Assembly (NCBI RefSeq): GCF_014649915.1
Contig: NZ_BMTY01000026.1
Coordinates: 50,302 to 109,371 of the forward strand
DNA from: Streptomyces toxytricini
GTDB lineage: Bacteria > Actinomycetota > Actinomycetes > Streptomycetales > Streptomycetaceae
Length of the DNA stretch: 59,070 nucleotides
Direction of reading: 5' to 3'
Shown here: piece after piece, positions 40,266-48,677 of the stretch
How the letters are laid out: every line of letters begins with the position of its first letter
How positions within the stretch are numbered: position 1 is the first letter of the stretch
The notes under the pieces: model-generated
What the model was told of the DNA's origin: nothing
Database searches by the model: none
What the model saw: only the letters and a program-made list of their open reading frames with translations
Translations under genes and position numbers: made by a program

Positions 40266-40562
40266 CGCCCGCCGTCCCCGCGGCGGTGCCGCCGCTCCCC
40301 TGTCGGGGGTGCCCCCGCGCCCGGGCGGAGACCAGGGCATTCGTCACCGTGCGGCTCTCTCGTACCCCCGCCGCGTCCTCCGCGTGCCCTCAACTCGCAG
40401 GGCTGCGCTGCTCGGAGTCCCCGTCGCATGCGGCGTGCGCCCTCGGGGCGCACACGGTGAGCCGCGTCCCCGACAGCCTGGCCGCCCTCCGTGACACCGG
40501 CCACCTGTTCCCGCTCTTCGGCCTGCCCGCACGAGCCTGACGAACCCCGGTGCGCCAGGCGG
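40266..40562. other. Intergenic region, no credible gene
   Basis: One plus-strand frame covers most of this 297-bp stretch, but it is Cys/Pro/Ala-rich without a domain pattern and its GTG start has GGAGG inside rather than before it. I do not call it. Confidence 0.45.
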
Positions 40563-41231
40563 TCAGCGGTCCGCCCGGGCGGTCGCGAGGCGGGCCGTCA
40601 CCGCGGCGAGCCCCAGCAGGCCGAGGCCCGCACCGGCGGTGAAGGCCAGGACGGAGGCGGCGGAGGCCCCGAAGCCGGCGAGCACCGCCACGGGGGCGAG
40701 GCGCGAGGCGCGGGCCCATCCGCGGTGGCCGCGGGCGGCGAGTGGGCGGGCCAGGGCCACGAACGCGGCGCACAGGGCGAGGTAGCCGGCCATCCCGGCC
40801 GCCATGTGCACGGCGCCGTGCCCGCTGATCGCCGCCACGTCCGGGGAGCCTTCGGGGAAGCCCGCCCCGGCGTCGGCCGGGAAGAGCGCCGCGGCCCAGA
40901 ACGAGGCGCCGAAGACACCGACCAGGACCGGGCCCCAGACGCCACCCGCGCCACCGCCCAGCACCCGGCGCAGACCCGCGGCGCCCGCGATCAGCAGCGC
41001 CCCGGTGAGCAGGAAGTTCACCGTCTGGATCCAGCCCGCCTCCCCGAGGGCGAGCTGGCTGATCGCGTTGCGGGTGAAGTCGAACCCGTCCCGCGCGAGG
41101 CCCTGGGCGACACCGGCGAGGAGGAACAGTGGCCCCGCCACGACGGCAGCGGCCACAGCCCTCCGCCCCCCACGGGCGGACGCGGGCGGGACGGAGACGG
41201 CGTGCCGGGGAGCGCTGAGCATGTGGGTCAC
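40563..41231 (-). CDS. DUF998 membrane protein
   Basis: A 222-residue protein with about six hydrophobic helices: AAAVVAGPLFLLAGVAQGLA, TVNFLLTGALLIAGAAGLRR, WGPVLVGVFGASFWAAALFP, AAGMAGYLALCAAFVALARP and two more. DGFDFTRNAISQLALGEAGW and SGHGAVHMAAGMA are typical of DUF998. GTG start with GAGGAAGG nine bases upstream. Function unknown. Confidence 0.82.
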   Translation of the reverse strand: MTHMLSAPRHAVSVPPASARGGRRAVAAAVVAGPLFLLAGVAQGLARDGFDFTRNAISQLALGEAGWIQTVNFLLTGALLIAGAAGLRRVLGGGAGGVWGPVLVGVFGASFWAAALFPADAGAGFPEGSPDVAAISGHGAVHMAAGMAGYLALCAAFVALARPLAARGHRGWARASRLAPVAVLAGFGASAASVLAFTAGAGLGLLGLAAVTARLATARADR

Positions 41232-41402
41232 GGACGGGCCTTCCTCGCGTCGTTGCTGTCACCGTTATGACCGGCGGCCGGACGGGAAGTCATCGCCTGC
41301 CGCCAAGTGCCGTGCGTCACACGGCTTTTGGCGCCGTCTTGCGGGCCTTCCGGAGGCGGGGCGGCGCGTGTCGTGCGTGCCGCCCCGCCGGATCCGGGTG
41401 CG

Positions 41403-41804
41403 TCACGCGACCGCGGTCGCCTCCAGTTCGACCAGTTGGCCCGCGATCGCCAGGCGGGTCACGCCCAGCATGGTCGTGGCCGGGGCCGTCCCCGCCGCGG
41501 CCAGGCGGGCCCCCAGGGTTCCGTAGTGCCGGAAGAGCAGGTCCACGTCGGTCGTGTAGACGGTGAGTCGGACCAGGTTCGCGAGGGTCATGCCGGCCCC
41601 GCCGAGGACCGCCTCGACGTTGTCGAGGCTCAGGGCCAGCTGCGCCGCCATGTCCCCGTCGTGCTGCGGCGCGCCGTCGGCGTCCATCGCGGTCTGGCCC
41701 GAGACGTACAGGGTGCGCGTGTGTCCGGAGACGAGCTCGCCCTGGTTGAACCCCAGCGGCACCGACCACGCCACCGGGTTGATCGCAGCTCGTTCCACTG
41801 CCAT
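41403..41804 (-). CDS. RidA-family protein
   Basis: A 133-residue protein with GHTRTLYVSGQTAMDADGAP, QLALSLDNVEAVLGGAGMT, LVRLTVYTTDVDLLF and the ending GQLVELEATAVA. Start ATG after CGGAGCTGAC. Like the protein at 17186 it lacks a clear catalytic Arg of canonical RidA. Divergent from the WYL regulator, which probably controls it. Confidence 0.82.
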   Translation of the reverse strand: MAVERAAINPVAWSVPLGFNQGELVSGHTRTLYVSGQTAMDADGAPQHDGDMAAQLALSLDNVEAVLGGAGMTLANLVRLTVYTTDVDLLFRHYGTLGARLAAAGTAPATTMLGVTRLAIAGQLVELEATAVA

Positions 41805-41939
41805 GTCAGCTCCGTTCGGTTGAGGGGAGTGCGTGCGCGTACGCGCACCGGCCGGGCAGCCGGCGGCGTCGACGCCGTGGTCACGAGCCTCACAACAAAT
41901 CACGACACCCTTGGTCACCTATTTCCCTAGGGTTCGCGC

Positions 41940-42914
41940 ATGCGCGCCGATCGGTTGGTATCCCTGGTGCTCCTGCTACGCCGGCGCGGTCGGATGACCG
42001 CGGGGGCGCTTGCCCGCGAGCTGGACGTGTCCACGCGCACCGTGCTGCGCGACGTCGAGGCGCTGTCCGCGGCCGGCGTGCCGGTCTACGCCGAGCGCGG
42101 GCGCCACGGCGGCTTCGCGCTCCTCCCCGGCTTCCGGACCGAGCTCACCGGGCTGAGCCACGACGAGGCGCTCGCGCTGCTGACCGCCGCGCCGGGGCGC
42201 GGCGAGCAGGCGTTCGGGCTGGGCCCGGCGCTCGCCTCGGCCGTACGGAAGGTCGTCGACGCGATGCCCGAAGGCCACCGGACCGGTGCGGACGAAGCGG
42301 CCCGGAGGTTCCTCGTCGACCCGGAGACCGACCTGCTCGCACGGCGCACGGCCACCGGCGAGGTGCCCGACGCCGTGATGGCCGAGGTCCGGCGCGCGGT
42401 GCTCGCCGGGCGCAGGCTGCGCATCCGCTACGAGGCCACGGGCCAGGCGCCGCGGTGGCGCACCGTGGACCCGATCGGCCTGGTGACCGTGCGCGACCGG
42501 GGCTATCTGCTGGCGACGCGGGCCGGCGCCGACCGTACGTACCGGCTGTCGCGGGTGCTGGCAGCCGAGGAGCTCCCCGACGCGGCGCAACGGCCGAGCG
42601 GGGTCGACCTGGACCGGATCTGGCGGGAGCGCTCCGCGCGGTTCCTGTCGAGCGGCGACCACCTCGCCGTGCTGGTACGGGTGGCCCCGGCGCGGCGGGA
42701 GGAGCTGCTGGACGCCGCGCTGGCCGTCCGGGCGGAGCGGGCCGACGGCGACGGCTGGTGGCGGCTGGAGGTGGCCTTCCAGGACGCGCGGCATGCCGAG
42801 TGGGCGCTGTGGCAGCTCGGCCCGGACGCGGAGGCCCTGGCTCCGCAGTCGTTGCGCGCCGCGTTGCGCGCCCGTGCGGCTGCGCTGGCCGCGCGCTACG
42901 GGGACCCGCCGTGA
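41940..42914 (+). CDS. WYL-domain (YafY-type) transcriptional regulator
   Basis: A 324-residue protein with a DeoR-like HTH at the start (RLVSLVLLLRRRGRMTAGAL, ARELDVSTRTVLRDVEALSA) and the YafY segment VPVYAERGRHGGFALLPGF. The WYL-like domain has LRIRYEATGQAPRWRTVDPI and RGYLLATRAGADRTYRLSRV. A C-terminal WCX-like region follows. It is transcribed away from the RidA gene 135 bp off; YafY-type regulators frequently control a divergent RidA or glyoxalase gene. Confidence 0.87.
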   Translation: MRADRLVSLVLLLRRRGRMTAGALARELDVSTRTVLRDVEALSAAGVPVYAERGRHGGFALLPGFRTELTGLSHDEALALLTAAPGRGEQAFGLGPALASAVRKVVDAMPEGHRTGADEAARRFLVDPETDLLARRTATGEVPDAVMAEVRRAVLAGRRLRIRYEATGQAPRWRTVDPIGLVTVRDRGYLLATRAGADRTYRLSRVLAAEELPDAAQRPSGVDLDRIWRERSARFLSSGDHLAVLVRVAPARREELLDAALAVRAERADGDGWWRLEVAFQDARHAEWALWQLGPDAEALAPQSLRAALRARAAALAARYGDPP

Positions 42915-43001
42915 CGGGCGGCGCGGGGGGTGCGGCGCGGGGCGCGGCAGCGCGGGGGCCGCGGCAGCCCCGCCGCTCCCCCCGCCGCGGCCGCGCGCGG
43001 G

Positions 43002-43478
43002 TCAGGCGTGCTCGTCCGACGGCTGGCGGACGGGCTGGACCGACCAGCTCGGCGGCTCGTCGCCGCCCGCGTCCTCGTCCGCCTCCGCGTCGGCGGCCGT
43101 CGCGTGGACCTTGCCCGGCGCGTGGTGGACCGGCGCGTACACGGCGTAGAGCTGCAGCGGCTCGTCGCCGATGTTGGTGACGTTGTGCCACGTGCCCGCC
43201 GGCACGAAGATCGCCCAGCCGTCCTCGACCTCCTGCTCGAAGTCGAGCCGGTCCTTGGCGGGGCCCATCTGGACGCGGCCGCGGCCCGCGTCGAGCCGGA
43301 GGAACTGGTCGGTCTCCGGGTGGGCCTCCAGGCCGATGTCCTCGCCCACCGGGATCGACATGAGGGTCAGCTGCAGGTACTTCCCGGACCAGGCGACCGT
43401 GCGGTAGTCCGTGTTGTCGACCGTCGCCTTCTCCAGGTCGAAGCTCTGGGGGTCCGGCCCGATGTCCTTGATGTTCAT
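43002..43478 (-). CDS. Cupin-domain protein
   Basis: A 158-residue single-cupin protein. Metal-binding motifs: LMSIPVGEDIGLEAHPETDQ with FLRLDAGRGRV, and GWAIFVPAGTWHNVTNIGDE. The acidic C-terminal tail (ATAADAEADEDAGGDE) is disordered. Probably binds Fe/Mn/Zn; the reaction is unknown. Stand-alone gene. Confidence 0.85.
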   Translation of the reverse strand: MNIKDIGPDPQSFDLEKATVDNTDYRTVAWSGKYLQLTLMSIPVGEDIGLEAHPETDQFLRLDAGRGRVQMGPAKDRLDFEQEVEDGWAIFVPAGTWHNVTNIGDEPLQLYAVYAPVHHAPGKVHATAADAEADEDAGGDEPPSWSVQPVRQPSDEHA

Positions 43479-43706
43479 GCCTTCTCTCCGGTCAATGAGG
43501 CGTTACGAGAGCCGGATTGCCGGTCGGAGTCACCCGCCGCGCGTGTCGTGCTGCGGCCCGTGCCCGGCTCCTGGCGTCACTGCGGAAGGGATCCTTCCCC
43601 GCCAGCATGCCACGATGCGTGATCCCGGATGTCGTCCGTGTCACCCGGCGTGGCGGGCGCGGAGCGCCGGGTCGGCGGATGGGTTCGAGTCCGTGAAGAA
43701 CAGCGG

Positions 43707-43919
43707 TCACAGGGTTTCGGCGAGGGTGTGGGCCACCAGGGCGTTGGCGTGGCCGTGGCCCAGGCCGTGTTCGGACTTGAGCCAGGCGACCAGCTCCATG
43801 TGCCTGGTCAGCGGAGAGGCGCGGATGAGGTCCTTCCATTCGGCGATCGGGCGGCCGTACTTCTTCTCGATCGAGGGGAAGTAGCTCGCGGGGCCCTTCG
43901 CAACGGCGTCGTTCGTCAT
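43707..43919 (-). CDS. DUF4287 family protein (70 aa)
   Basis: A 70-residue protein: GPASYFPSIEKKYGRPIAEW, LTRHMELVAWLKSEHGLGHG and HANALVAHTLAETL. This is the short DUF4287 helical domain found alone or fused to DUF5655. Function unknown. The region 43479-43706 upstream of the cupin holds no gene. Confidence 0.85.
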   Translation of the reverse strand: MTNDAVAKGPASYFPSIEKKYGRPIAEWKDLIRASPLTRHMELVAWLKSEHGLGHGHANALVAHTLAETL

Positions 43920-44005
43920 GGGGTCCGTCCTCCTTGCGTGCGGTGTGTCATTGCTTGTGACCCGGCGCCGGGGGCGAAGTCATCGGTGGTGCGGTGTGGC
44001 GTGCG

Positions 44006-45202
44006 TCATGCCGTGTGGAGGGCTTCAAGGGCTGTCCGCAGGTCCTGTTTCAGGTCGTCCGGGGACTCGAAGCCGACGTGTACGCGGATCAGGGGGCCGC
44101 GGCCCGACCAGGTGCCGGGGAGGCGGTGCGTGGTGGGGTCGGCGGGGACGATCAGGCTTTCGTAGCCGCCGTAGCTGTGGCCCAGGCCGAAGATGCGGAG
44201 GGCGTTCAGCATGCCCTCCACGGCGGGCTTGGTGAACCGCGCGTCCAGTTCGACGCCGAACAGGCCCGCCGCGCCCGTGAAGTCGCGGCGCCACAGGGCG
44301 TGGCCGGGGTCCTCCGGGAGGGCGGGGTGGAGGACCGCCGCCACGCCGTCCTGGACGGCGGTCCAGCGGGCCAGGTCCAGGGCCTGTTCCTGGTGGCGGG
44401 CCAGCCTGGGGCCGAGGGTGCGCAGGCCGCGGAGGCCCAGGTAGACGTCGTCGGCGCCCGCGCACTGGCCGAGGCGGATGGCGGCGCCGCGGATGAGGGG
44501 GTAGCTCTCCTCCGTGCAGACGATCGCGCCGAGGATGCTGTCGGCGTGCCCCGTCAGGTACTTCGTCGCGGAGTGGACGACCGCGTCCACGCCCGCCCCC
44601 AGCGCCAGCGGCCGGCAGAAGGCGGGGGTGGCCCAGGTGTTGTCCGCGATCGTCGCCACGCCGCGGGCCCGGCAGGCGGTGGTGATCGCCGGGATGTCCT
44701 GGACCTCGAAGGTCGTCGAGCCGGGGGATTCGAGGTAGAGCAGGCGGGTGTTCGGGCGGATCAGGGCATCGATCTCGGGGCCGGTCGCGCACGGGTCGTA
44801 GTACTCGGTCTCCACGCCCAGGGCGGCGAGCGAGTCGCAGAACTTGCGGGTCGGCAGGTAGACGGAGTCGCTGACGAGGAGGTGGTCGCCGGCCCGGACG
44901 TACGCGAGGATCGCCGTGGTGATCGCCGCGAGGCCGGAGCAGGTCGCCACCGTGGCGTGGCCGCCCTCGAGGACGGTCAGGGCCTCCTCGAAGGCGCGGC
45001 CGGTCGGGGTGCCGAAGCGGCCGTAGACCGGGGTGCCGCGCTTGAGCGGGTCCGCCTGGGAGGCGTCCATCTCGGCCGTGTCGCGGTAGAGGGCCGTGGA
45101 CGCGCGGTGGACGGGCGGGTTGACGTATCCGCCCTGCCGGCCCGGGTCGGAGCCGGCGTGGACGAGCTGTGTGTCCTGGGAGAGGGGTGCATCGTGCGTC
45201 AT
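44006..45202 (-). CDS. PLP-dependent Cys/Met-metabolism enzyme (cystathionine beta-lyase type)
   Basis: A 398-residue fold-type I enzyme. Pro-rich tail VNPPVHRASTALY, phosphate/active-site loop CSGLAAITTAILAYV, YLESPGSTTFEVQD, Asp in ATIADNTWATP and the PLP lysine Lys214 in HSATKYLTGHAD. This matches cystathionine beta/gamma-lyases. Last gene of the six-gene operon, its ATG overlapping the MFS stop (ATGA). In biosynthetic settings such enzymes do beta- or gamma-eliminations or replacements, e.g. to make unsaturated or sulfur-containing amino acids. Confidence 0.85.
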   Translation of the reverse strand: MTHDAPLSQDTQLVHAGSDPGRQGGYVNPPVHRASTALYRDTAEMDASQADPLKRGTPVYGRFGTPTGRAFEEALTVLEGGHATVATCSGLAAITTAILAYVRAGDHLLVSDSVYLPTRKFCDSLAALGVETEYYDPCATGPEIDALIRPNTRLLYLESPGSTTFEVQDIPAITTACRARGVATIADNTWATPAFCRPLALGAGVDAVVHSATKYLTGHADSILGAIVCTEESYPLIRGAAIRLGQCAGADDVYLGLRGLRTLGPRLARHQEQALDLARWTAVQDGVAAVLHPALPEDPGHALWRRDFTGAAGLFGVELDARFTKPAVEGMLNALRIFGLGHSYGGYESLIVPADPTTHRLPGTWSGRGPLIRVHVGFESPDDLKQDLRTALEALHTA

Positions 45203-46476
45203 CGGGTCGCCGCCACCGCCTGTTCGGGTTCGGCCGGTGCCTGCGCGGCGGTGCGGCGGCCGGCGCCCAGCAGGGCGGCGAGGAGGGCCGCGCCCGCGGC
45301 CTGGGCCGCCACCGCCAGCCAGAACGCGTCCGGGTCGCCCGCGGCCTGGTAGTGGGCGAAGACGAAGCCGCCGATGACGCCGGCGAGCAGTCCGCCGATG
45401 CCGGCGGTCAGCCGCTGGACGCCGAAGGCGAAGGCCGGATTGCCCGGCACGCGGTCGACGAGCTCCAGGTCGCAGCGCAGGAAGAGGAAGATCTCGCCCA
45501 GCGTGAAGAGGGCGGTGCCCGCCAGCAGGGCCGGGACGCCGCCGAGCGACATGGCCGCCGTACCGAGGGCCATCAGCGCGAACGAGCCGGCCACCAGCAG
45601 GCGGTAGTCGGCGCGCGCGATCCGGTCGGCCCACACCGGCTGGAGCACGACCACCATGGCGCAGTTGAGCAGCATGACCCAGCCGAGGACCTGGATGTTG
45701 CCGGCCCCGGTCGCGTACAGGCCCATGAAGCTCTGGAAGAAGAAGTAGACGTAGAAGGCGAGGGAGGTGAAGAGGATCGGGCGGAGGGCGGAGCGGAGCG
45801 CCGCCTTCCGGCCCTGGTGCCCGGGCGCCGTACCCGCCGGGGCCGCCGCCCGCGCCGGTCGGCGTTCCACCGGCTTCAGGGCGGCCTGGTGCGCCGCCGT
45901 GATCAGCGCGAAGAGTCCGGCGAGGCCGATGAGCAGCAGCACCGGGTCGGCGTCGACCAGCAGTGCGGCGAGCAGCGGCCCGAGCCCCATGCCCGCGTTG
46001 AGGGCGGCGCTGCTCACGCCGAGGAAGAGCGGGCGGAGGGTGTCGGAGACGCTGGTGACGATGTACGCCTTGTTCGCCGGGAGGTACAGCGCCGGGCCGG
46101 CCGCCACGAGGACGACGGCCGGGTACGCGACCCAGGGCACCTTGACGGCCAGCCCGAACAGCACCAGCCCGACCGTGCGCAGGGTCAGCGCGAGCACCAT
46201 CGTCCGCTTGAGCCCGAGCCGGTCCACGACCGGGCCGCCGAGGATGCTGCCGCCGAACTGGATGAAGGTGGCCACGGCCACCAGGACGCCGGCCACCCGG
46301 ATGTCCAGGCCGACGGCCTCGACCATGAGCACCCCGATGAACGGGGTGACCATGTAGCTGCCGAGGGCGACGACGAAGGACAGGCCGATCAGGGCCTTGA
46401 GGCCGGACGGCAGCCCGGTGAACGTGTGCCATTTCGCGGTGATTCCGCCGCCGCGGCCGGTCCGTTGCCCGGTCAC
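45199..46476 (-). CDS. MFS transporter
   Basis: A 425-residue protein with about 12 hydrophobic helices. The first cytoplasmic loop has the MFS signature GGPVVDRLGLKRTM (residues 80-93). A polar middle loop (KPVERRPARAAAPAG) separates the halves. GTG start overlapping the rhodanese stop by 4 bp. Within the operon it is the likely exporter of the product. A longer in-frame extension upstream lies in the rhodanese gene and is not real. Confidence 0.85.
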   Translation of the reverse strand: MTGQRTGRGGGITAKWHTFTGLPSGLKALIGLSFVVALGSYMVTPFIGVLMVEAVGLDIRVAGVLVAVATFIQFGGSILGGPVVDRLGLKRTMVLALTLRTVGLVLFGLAVKVPWVAYPAVVLVAAGPALYLPANKAYIVTSVSDTLRPLFLGVSSAALNAGMGLGPLLAALLVDADPVLLLIGLAGLFALITAAHQAALKPVERRPARAAAPAGTAPGHQGRKAALRSALRPILFTSLAFYVYFFFQSFMGLYATGAGNIQVLGWVMLLNCAMVVVLQPVWADRIARADYRLLVAGSFALMALGTAAMSLGGVPALLAGTALFTLGEIFLFLRCDLELVDRVPGNPAFAFGVQRLTAGIGGLLAGVIGGFVFAHYQAAGDPDAFWLAVAAQAAGAALLAALLGAGRRTAAQAPAEPEQAVAATR

Positions 46477-47411
46477 GGTGAGCTGCTCCCGCCGGCCGCC
46501 CCGCCCTCGGCTCCGGCCCCCGCCCCCGTGCCGGTGGCGACCGGGCGGGCGGAGGGCAGGCCCCACTCGCTCCACGAGCCGTCGTACACGGCGAGGTCGC
46601 CGTACCCGGCGAGGGTGGCGCCGAGTGCGAGGACGCAGGCGGTGACGCCGGAGCCGCAGCTGAAGTACAGCCGCTCGCGCTCTCCGGCCGCGGCGGCGAA
46701 CGCCGTGCGCAGCTCGTCCGCGGGGCGCATCAGGCCGCCGTCCCGCTGGAGTTCCCCGAAGGGGAGGCTGGCGGAGCCCGGCATGTGGCCGCCGCGCAGG
46801 CCGGGGCGCGGCTCGGGGGCGGTGCCGGCGTACCGCTCGCGGGTGCGGGCGTCGAGGACGGCGGCGGCCGGGTCGGCGAGGGCGGCGGCGACGGTGTCGG
46901 CGTCCACGATCAGGCCGGGCCGCGGCCGGGCGGTGAAGTCGCCGCGGGGCCCGTCGTACGCGGCGGGGACGGGCTCGACGGGGTGGCCGGCCGCGGTCCA
47001 GGCGGGGAGGCCGCCGTCGAGGACGGCGACCCGGTCGAAGCCCATGGCGCGCAGCATCCACCAGGCGCGGGCGCTGGAGTAGACGCCCTGGGCGTCGTAG
47101 ACGACGACCGTGTCGGTGTCGTGCACGCCGAGCGCGCGCATGGCCTCGGTGAACTGCGGGGCGCCGGGCATGGTGTGCGGCACGGCGGAGGTGTGGTCGG
47201 ACAGGTCCCCGTCGAGGTCGAAGGGCCGGGCCCCGGGGATGCGCCGGGCGGCGCCGCGGTGGGCGCCGACGGAGGCGTCGAAGAGGACCACGGCCTCGCC
47301 CGCCGCGCGCCGCGCGGCGAGCCGGTCGGCGGAGACGAGCGGGCCGGGCAGGCCGTCGGCGGCAGTCCCCGCGGCGGGGACGGCGGCGGGGGATGCGGTC
47401 GCGTCGTTCAT
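46473..47411 (-). CDS. Two-domain rhodanese / 3-mercaptopyruvate sulfurtransferase
   Basis: A 312-residue tandem rhodanese. The first, structural domain has LFDASVGAHRGAARRIPGA and VYDAQGVYSSARAWWMLRAM. The second, catalytic domain has LDARTRERYAG and the active loop SCGSGVTAC with Cys252. CGSGVTA is the loop of mercaptopyruvate sulfurtransferases. It would carry persulfide sulfur, suggesting sulfur enters or leaves the pathway product. Overlaps both neighbours by 4 bp. Confidence 0.87.
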   Translation of the reverse strand: MNDATASPAAVPAAGTAADGLPGPLVSADRLAARRAAGEAVVLFDASVGAHRGAARRIPGARPFDLDGDLSDHTSAVPHTMPGAPQFTEAMRALGVHDTDTVVVYDAQGVYSSARAWWMLRAMGFDRVAVLDGGLPAWTAAGHPVEPVPAAYDGPRGDFTARPRPGLIVDADTVAAALADPAAAVLDARTRERYAGTAPEPRPGLRGGHMPGSASLPFGELQRDGGLMRPADELRTAFAAAAGERERLYFSCGSGVTACVLALGATLAGYGDLAVYDGSWSEWGLPSARPVATGTGAGAGAEGGAAGGSSSP

Positions 47412-48634
47412 GCGGTGCCTCCGGAGGAGTCGGCGGGCCGCCAGCGGGTGTTGTCGGAGAACCAGCGCGCCACGCGTTCGAGGTTGGCCGCCACATCCTC
47501 CTCGGTGTCCCCGTCGACCACATAGCCGGCCAGGAAGAGACCGGACTTGACTCCGCCGTGGAACTCCTCGCCGACCGCGCCGGTCAGCATCGCCTCGCGG
47601 ACGCACTCGGGCTGCCCGGCGCCCGCTGCGGCGGCCGGGAGCTGCTCCAGCACGCCGTTCTGCGGCGGTATGCACAGCGCCCCGGCGGGCCGGTACGCGG
47701 GCGTGCCGAGCGTGGAGGGCAGGCCGCACTCCGCGTACAGCCACTCCTTGTCGAGGTCGATGCCGAACGCGTGCCGCACCATCGAGCTGATCATGCCGCC
47801 GCCGGTGCGGCTGGCGATCTCGCAGAAGACCAGCCGGTCGTCCGGGGTGATCCAGAACTCGGCGTGGAAGGCGGTCTGCGGCGGGGTGGGCAGCTCGGCG
47901 AGGACCGCCCGCGCCGCCTTGACCAGCCGGTCGTACGCCGGGTCCTGCGGGGTGAGCGGCAGGTTGGCCACCCAGTCGTTGTCGCGGAAGGAAAGGCAGT
48001 CGTGGAGGTAGCGGAAGGGGTGGACGAAGACCACCTCGCCGCCCGCGACCAGCCCGTCCACGTGGTACATCTGGCCGGGGACGAACGCCTCGACCTCGCT
48101 GGAGCCCCGCCACGGGCTGGCCAGGTAGGCGTCCAGCTCCGCCTCGTCGCGGATGATCGCCGCGCCGAGCGAGCCCGACTCCGAGACCGGCTTGACGACG
48201 ACCGGGTAGCCGTGTTCGGCGACGAAGGCGAGCGCGGTGTAGGCCGAGTCGAGCCGCCGGTAGGCGGGGATCTCGACGGGGCCGCCCGCGAGGTGGTCCT
48301 TCATGACGACCTTGTCGCGGAAGGCTAGCGCGCTCGCGGTGTGCTGGCCGGGCAGGCCGAGCAGCTCCCGCAGCTGGGCGGCCCGTACGACGTCCGCCTC
48401 GGCCCGGGCGAAGACCGCCTCGACCGCGAACTCGCGGGCGAGGCGCAGCGCCGTCTTCTCGACCAGCTGGTTGGTGTCGTACGCGTCGAAGGCGTGCACG
48501 TGCGGGAGGTGGGAGTATCCCGCCGCGTACTCCGTCGCGGTCACGATGACCGGGGTGATCCCCGAGCCGGCCAGCCACTGGTCGTACGGGGTTTTGGAGT
48601 GGGGCGTCTTGGCGAAGACGAGGACGTGGCGCAT
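47408..48634 (-). CDS. ATP-grasp ligase (first of two)
   Basis: A 408-residue ATP-grasp protein. N-terminal RHVLVFAKTPHSKTPYDQWL, ADVVRAAQLRELLGLPGQHT, then KDHLAGGPVEIP. The ATP-grasp core has YPVVVKPVSESGSLGAAII and the Mg-binding end FWITPDDRLVFCEIASRTGG. The C-terminal part has PAGALCIPPQNGVLEQLP. Members of this family join a carboxylate to an amine through an acyl-phosphate, often making dipeptides. Start ATG; stop overlaps the rhodanese start. Confidence 0.85.
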   Translation of the reverse strand: MRHVLVFAKTPHSKTPYDQWLAGSGITPVIVTATEYAAGYSHLPHVHAFDAYDTNQLVEKTALRLAREFAVEAVFARAEADVVRAAQLRELLGLPGQHTASALAFRDKVVMKDHLAGGPVEIPAYRRLDSAYTALAFVAEHGYPVVVKPVSESGSLGAAIIRDEAELDAYLASPWRGSSEVEAFVPGQMYHVDGLVAGGEVVFVHPFRYLHDCLSFRDNDWVANLPLTPQDPAYDRLVKAARAVLAELPTPPQTAFHAEFWITPDDRLVFCEIASRTGGGMISSMVRHAFGIDLDKEWLYAECGLPSTLGTPAYRPAGALCIPPQNGVLEQLPAAAAGAGQPECVREAMLTGAVGEEFHGGVKSGLFLAGYVVDGDTEEDVAANLERVARWFSDNTRWRPADSSGGTA

Positions 48635-48677
48635 CGCGGCGGTCTTTCTCTCGGGTCGGTACTGCGTCGGGGCTGCG

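Noticed and set aside
40256..40540. A 94-codon plus-strand frame after the DUF5994 gene
   Set aside because: No domain, odd Cys/Pro content and an ill-placed ribosome site.
45203..46432. Long N-terminal extension of the PLP lyase on the minus strand
   Set aside because: It covers the MFS gene in another frame and shows Arg/Gly-rich shadow composition; the ATG at 45202 is coupled to the MFS stop.
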